From positions 124,001 through 188,000 of the forward strand of contig NZ_LR215036.1 in assembly GCF_900660645.1 (NCBI RefSeq): DNA of 64,000 nt. Reading direction: 5' to 3'. The DNA is from Mycoplasmopsis citelli (GTDB taxonomy: Bacteria > Bacillota_I > Bacilli_A > Mycoplasmatales > Metamycoplasmataceae). Below, one piece after another: positions 59,401 through 64,000 of this stretch. Position 1 is the stretch's first letter, and the number at the start of each line of letters is the position of its first letter. Position numbers and translations under genes: made by a program. Under the pieces are notes generated by a model, which saw nothing but the letters and a program-made list of their open reading frames with translations, was not told the DNA's origin and did no database searches.

Positions 59401-62400
59401 CAGAAGAACACCCTGTTTAAACTTTTAATCATCAGTTTTTGGACTAATTAAATGAGGTATCTAAAAATTCAAAATATAAAATAGAAAATTTTTACTTTCA
59501 AAAAAGTTTCAAAATAAAATTATCACAAATGAGAAAAAATATTTTCTCTTTCTTTCATCGAACACCCTGTGAAACTTTTTTGTTTTTAAAATTAACTAAT
59601 AAACAAATTCTTTTCTTATTGAAATAAACACTTCTCTTTGCGTTTTGAACTTCTGCTCTTTTCAAACTACTTTTGCAATTATTTTTCAACTATTAAAAAA
59701 ACATTTGATTAGTTGTGCAAATTTTTCAGATTTAAAAAACAATCTAATAGTGTTAGTTTTAAATCCGCGTAATTTGTAAAAACCATATGATAGTCAAGTT
59801 TGATAAGTTTTTGTAATTCTTTTATATCTTCTTCAAACCTGACCTTTAAACTTTCAATCAAACTCATCTCCTTCTCAAATTCTTTTCTGAGTTTTTACTA
59901 AAGAATTTTTGTTTGCTAATTTAGTACCCAGTAAAAGAAAATAAAGAAATCTTGGATTAATGTTTCCGATTTGCATTAAAATTTTTTCTTGCTTAATTGA
60001 AAAATATTTTAATCCTTTGCAATGCAAGGGTCTTTGAAGATAAATTTTAGAATCTTCAACTTTGATGTAGTTTAATTCGATCAAATCATTTAAAGCTTGA
60101 TAAAAACTTGATTTAGAAAGTTTTTTAGCTTCATTTTCATTTCAGTCACCGAAAATTAATTTTCTTGCTTCTGAAATATATAAAAATTTCGCTTGAGAGT
60201 TTTTATCAAAATATCTGTCAATCAAACAATGCAAAACAAACGCATTTCTCTTGGTATAGATCTTTTCAAAAATTTGATAATCAATTTTGAGTTGATCAGT
60301 TTTTAGCAAGTACTCCATTTTTTCTCCTTTGCTTAAAAAATAAAAACACATCGCTAAGGATGTGTTTAGGCTATACCAACCGATTTTTTACAACTATCAA
60401 ATTTTTTTTGGTAAATTTATGCAAAACAATGGTATAAATTAATAAAATAGATTTTAATTACTTAAAAGATAAAAAGGAGGATAAGATAATGAAAATTTTA
60501 AGATTGTAAAAAATTAATATTTCTTTAAAAAGTTAAATTGAAAAGTTTAGAAATTCATAATAAATTAGCCTTTTTAACATAATTATAAAGATGTAAACTA
60601 TAAGTTAAGAATAAGATAAAACTTAAGAAATAATTGTTCTTTAGTTTTTTATTAAAATTTTTATTTTAAATTTGTCAAAATATATTTAATGTATTTTTAT
60701 TATTTTGAAATAAAATCATAAAACCGTTTTTAACTTTAAAATTCAATTTTTAATAAAATATAATAATTTACTCAAGAAAGATTTCTATGGAAAAGATCAA
60801 AATTTCTTTTTTAATTGGTTTAATTTCTAGTATTTTTTCACTTATTTCATGTGTTTATATACCTGATAATAATCAAAATAATTTAGTTCAATCTTCTTCT
60901 CAAACAGAAGAAAATCTAGAAATTTTAAAACAATCAGATGAATATAATGATATTTCGAAAGATTATCCAATTGATCCTGATCAAGAAAGTAAGAGTATTT
61001 TAATTTATTGAAAAGAATTACAAAAAATTTTTATTAAAAAATATGATAAAAATTTATTAGATAAAATTGAAAATTCTTTAACTAAAAACGAATCAAGAAT
61101 TATTGAACAATACAAAAAACAAAAGAGCAAAATTAATCAAAGTGATGAAGAATTTGAAAAATTACCAGATGAATTTAAAAATCAAAAATTATATTATGAA
61201 GATATTGTGGGTTTTTTAAAACTTAAAAAACGTTTATTTATTTACAGTGGAACAGAGGAACAAGCAGGAGAAAAATTAAAAAAACTTGAGCAAGAAAATC
61301 CTAAATATTTGCTTTTAATTACTATTTTTATGTCAGGAATGCAAGCAGTGATTCAAAATGAAATAAATACAAGTCAATTAATTTTGTTTAAATCAATTAT
61401 TAATTGAATTAAAAGTATTAATGATTTTTTTAATAATGCAAATAAAAGTATTGATGTTCAACTGAACGAAAACAAAAAATCGCAAAAATTTCATAACTTC
61501 AAAGAAGTTTTTAATGAACTTCTAAGGGAAATTTCAAAAATGCTAAGCTTAAATAATTATTTATCTTTAAGAGAACCAGACGCTATTTTTGTTGGACAAA
61601 ATGATTCTGATTATTACAAAAATTTTTATTTAGATTTATTTAAATGAATTTCACAAGATTTAAATCAACTTTATTACTTTATTTTTAAAGAAACTAATAT
61701 TCAGTTAGAAGATTTGTGAAAAGAGCAAGGAAATTTAATAAATGAATATATTTTAAATGAACAAAATAATTTAAAATATTCCGAATTTAATTCGGATGAC
61801 TACGAAAATAAAGCAAAATCATACTTAAATTTTTTAAAATCAATTAAACTAATTAATTTTAAAAACTAACAATATACTAAAGATAAAAATATCTTTAATT
61901 AAATATATTTAATAATGTTAAAAAGAAAAATAAAGGAACAAATTATGGATCTAAGATTTTTATTGGCTAGCGGATTTTTAATCTTCTGTGCAATAAGTTC
62001 ACGGAGTTTAAGAAAATAATATGAACGAGTCATCATTAGTTTTAATTTGAATGATTATATTTGTAATTATTTATTGAATTGCAGTTTTTGTTCAATGATA
62101 CAAATTGCACAAAAATAAACAAAAATTTAAAACATTAAAAGTATGACGTAAAGTATGCATCGGAATCTTTTTTATTTTAATACACGGTGCATTACTACAA
62201 AAATTAATAAATTAATTTAAGGAGAATACATGATACAACAAATAACAAAATATTTTGCAGATAATGATGTGTTTAACGACACTCTTAATGCAATAGGAAC
62301 CAAAACAACTAGCTACCTTCCAGTAATTTTTCAATGAATTGGAGTTGGTTTAGGAATTTCTATTGTTTTATGAGCAATTATTAGCTTTTTTAGATATAAA

Positions 62401-64000
62401 TGAGCTACAGAAGAGAAAAAACCTGCCGTTATCAAGAGCATTAAACATTCTTTAGTTGCGATTTTAGCAATTTTTGTAATAGCTTCTTTAGCAGGTCTTA
62501 TTATTGGTGGATCGATAAATGTAGGAAAATCAATCGGAGATAGCATTAAAATAAAACCTTCATAGAATATGGCTTGAATACTTAACGCAATTTTTGCTCC
62601 ATTACTACTAGCAATTTGGAAAGTTTTTGTCGTTATTCCATTTTCAATTATTGAATTTATGTCCAATATCTTTAATAAAATTGGAATTGAATTAATTATT
62701 CGTTTGCTTTTTGGAGATCAAGCTTTTGAAAAGGGAGTTTTTAAGGTTCATTATATTTATGTTGTAATGAGTATTTTAGCTGGAACAGCCTTTTCTTTAG
62801 TTATAATAATTTCGCTCATAAAAACATTTTTTGATGCTCAAAAAGGAAACGAAAAAAGAATTGGTATTTATAAGAAAATTATTCCTGCAACTGTTTCAAT
62901 TGTCGCTTTTCCATCACTTACATTCTTATTATTAATGATGATTTTTAATCTACAATCACTGCTATACATTGTTTTCTTTGGACATGATAAAGGATTTAAT
63001 TTTGATTTAGGTAAAAGCACTTTTTTATCATTAAAACCAACAGGAATTGAATACAATGATTGAGAAGCGGTTGCAAATAATGGCTATATAGCTTTATGAT
63101 TACCATATTCAACTAAATTTAATTTTGCAATTACTATGGTTCTTTTGGCAGTAATAGGAATTGCAATTTTATTACAACTTTTATCCCTTTCTATCTCATT
63201 GGTATCGCATTTACTATCAACAGTAGCATTTTTCTTTTTACAACCAATTGTAAATGTTTCAAGATTTTATGATGAAGAAAGACTATATGGCAAATGAAAA
63301 CGAATATATTACAAGAAATTGTCGATAATTCTTTTTTATACTTTTTCTTTAAATATATTTATATTAGTCATTGGATTTTTAAATAATATTGATTTTCAAG
63401 TAAATAACTTTTTTGCTTTAGCAGTCATTAAATTAATATTAATTGGAGGTTCCCTTGCAGGAGTGCAGGTTTTAATTGGAGATATTAGCGAACTTTTTGG
63501 AGGTCGCGAATCAGTAAAATCTGGTTTTAGAGTAGCTCGTGACATTGCAAATGGAGCTCAGAAAACTGCTTTTGCTGTTGCTGGTGGTGTTGGATTTGCT
63601 AAAGGAGCAACTCAAGGAGCTTTTAAATTTTTACAAGCATCCAAAGGAAGTTTAATTGGAGATAATTTAGCTCGTAAAGGTTGAAAGGCAGACATGAAAG
63701 CTGGAAAAATTTCAAGTAAAGAATACTGAGATAAGGTTCGAGATCAAAAAGAAGAAATTAAACGCAAAAATTTAAGAAGATCAGATTACGCATCTAGAAC
63801 TGGTATTGGTGGTTGAGTTGAAGACAAATTTAGATCTACAAGTTCAAGACTTAATCATTTTAAATTAAATCGTGCAGATAAAAATTATAAAAAAGGAAAA
63901 ATCAATTCTGATACTTTCGATAGCAAAATCTCAAAAGCAATGAAAACAATTGATAAAAGAGATAAAGAAGACAATAAAAGATGAGAATTAAAAAGAAATC

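Overview
The window comes from a mollicute of the Mycoplasmopsis (Mycoplasma hominis group) type. The DNA is very AT-rich, every long protein reads through in-frame TGA codons (TGA = Trp, genetic code 4), and many genes are recognisable mycoplasma families. All coordinates below use code 4, so each long gene is one reading frame containing several TGA tryptophans.

Region 1 (1-26,040) holds three giant, tandem, paralogous surface-protein genes of about 8.2-8.6 kb each. The first is cut by the window start. The second and third form a 14-bp-spaced operon. Between the first and second lie a decayed AlbA_2-type gene and a 17-T homopolymer that could be a phase-variable site.

Region 2 (26,040-35,170) is ordinary chromosomal backbone. 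The rpsF-ssb-rpsR operon is on the minus strand. On the plus strand are topA, then a tight run of a family-2-like glycosyltransferase, an RDD-type membrane protein, a PcrA/UvrD helicase and a mycoplasma-specific membrane protein.

Region 3 (about 35,170-60,480) is an integrative and conjugative element of the mycoplasma ICE type, read mostly on the minus strand. It starts (right side) with a winged-helix, replication-initiator-like gene, a candidate oriT, a MOBP-type HUH relaxase and an element SSB. A series of small acidic proteins follows, several of which share an N-terminal motif, with an AAA+ ATPase among them. The type IV secretion module comes next: TraG/VirD4 coupling protein, lipoprotein, two tiny membrane peptides, a pilin-like protein, a polytopic channel-like protein, TraE/VirB4 ATPase, a coiled-coil protein and a very large exported protein. 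The element ends with two small genes on the plus strand and a DDE transposase (ISLre2/UPF0236-like, the 'Mbov_0401' type).

Region 4 (60,480-64,000) carries a second, diverged copy of part of the same conjugation module (lipoprotein, micro-peptide, 64-aa membrane protein, pilin-like, polytopic protein) in the opposite orientation. It is head-to-head with the first element and lacks a traG before it. This indicates two different ICEs or ICE remnants abutting, or a rearranged composite.

The least-described features are the paralogous N-terminal module family in the ICE cargo, a C-terminal tail shared by two otherwise different ICE proteins, the candidate oriT, the attenuator-like hairpin before the initiator gene, and the conserved 22-24-residue membrane peptide.
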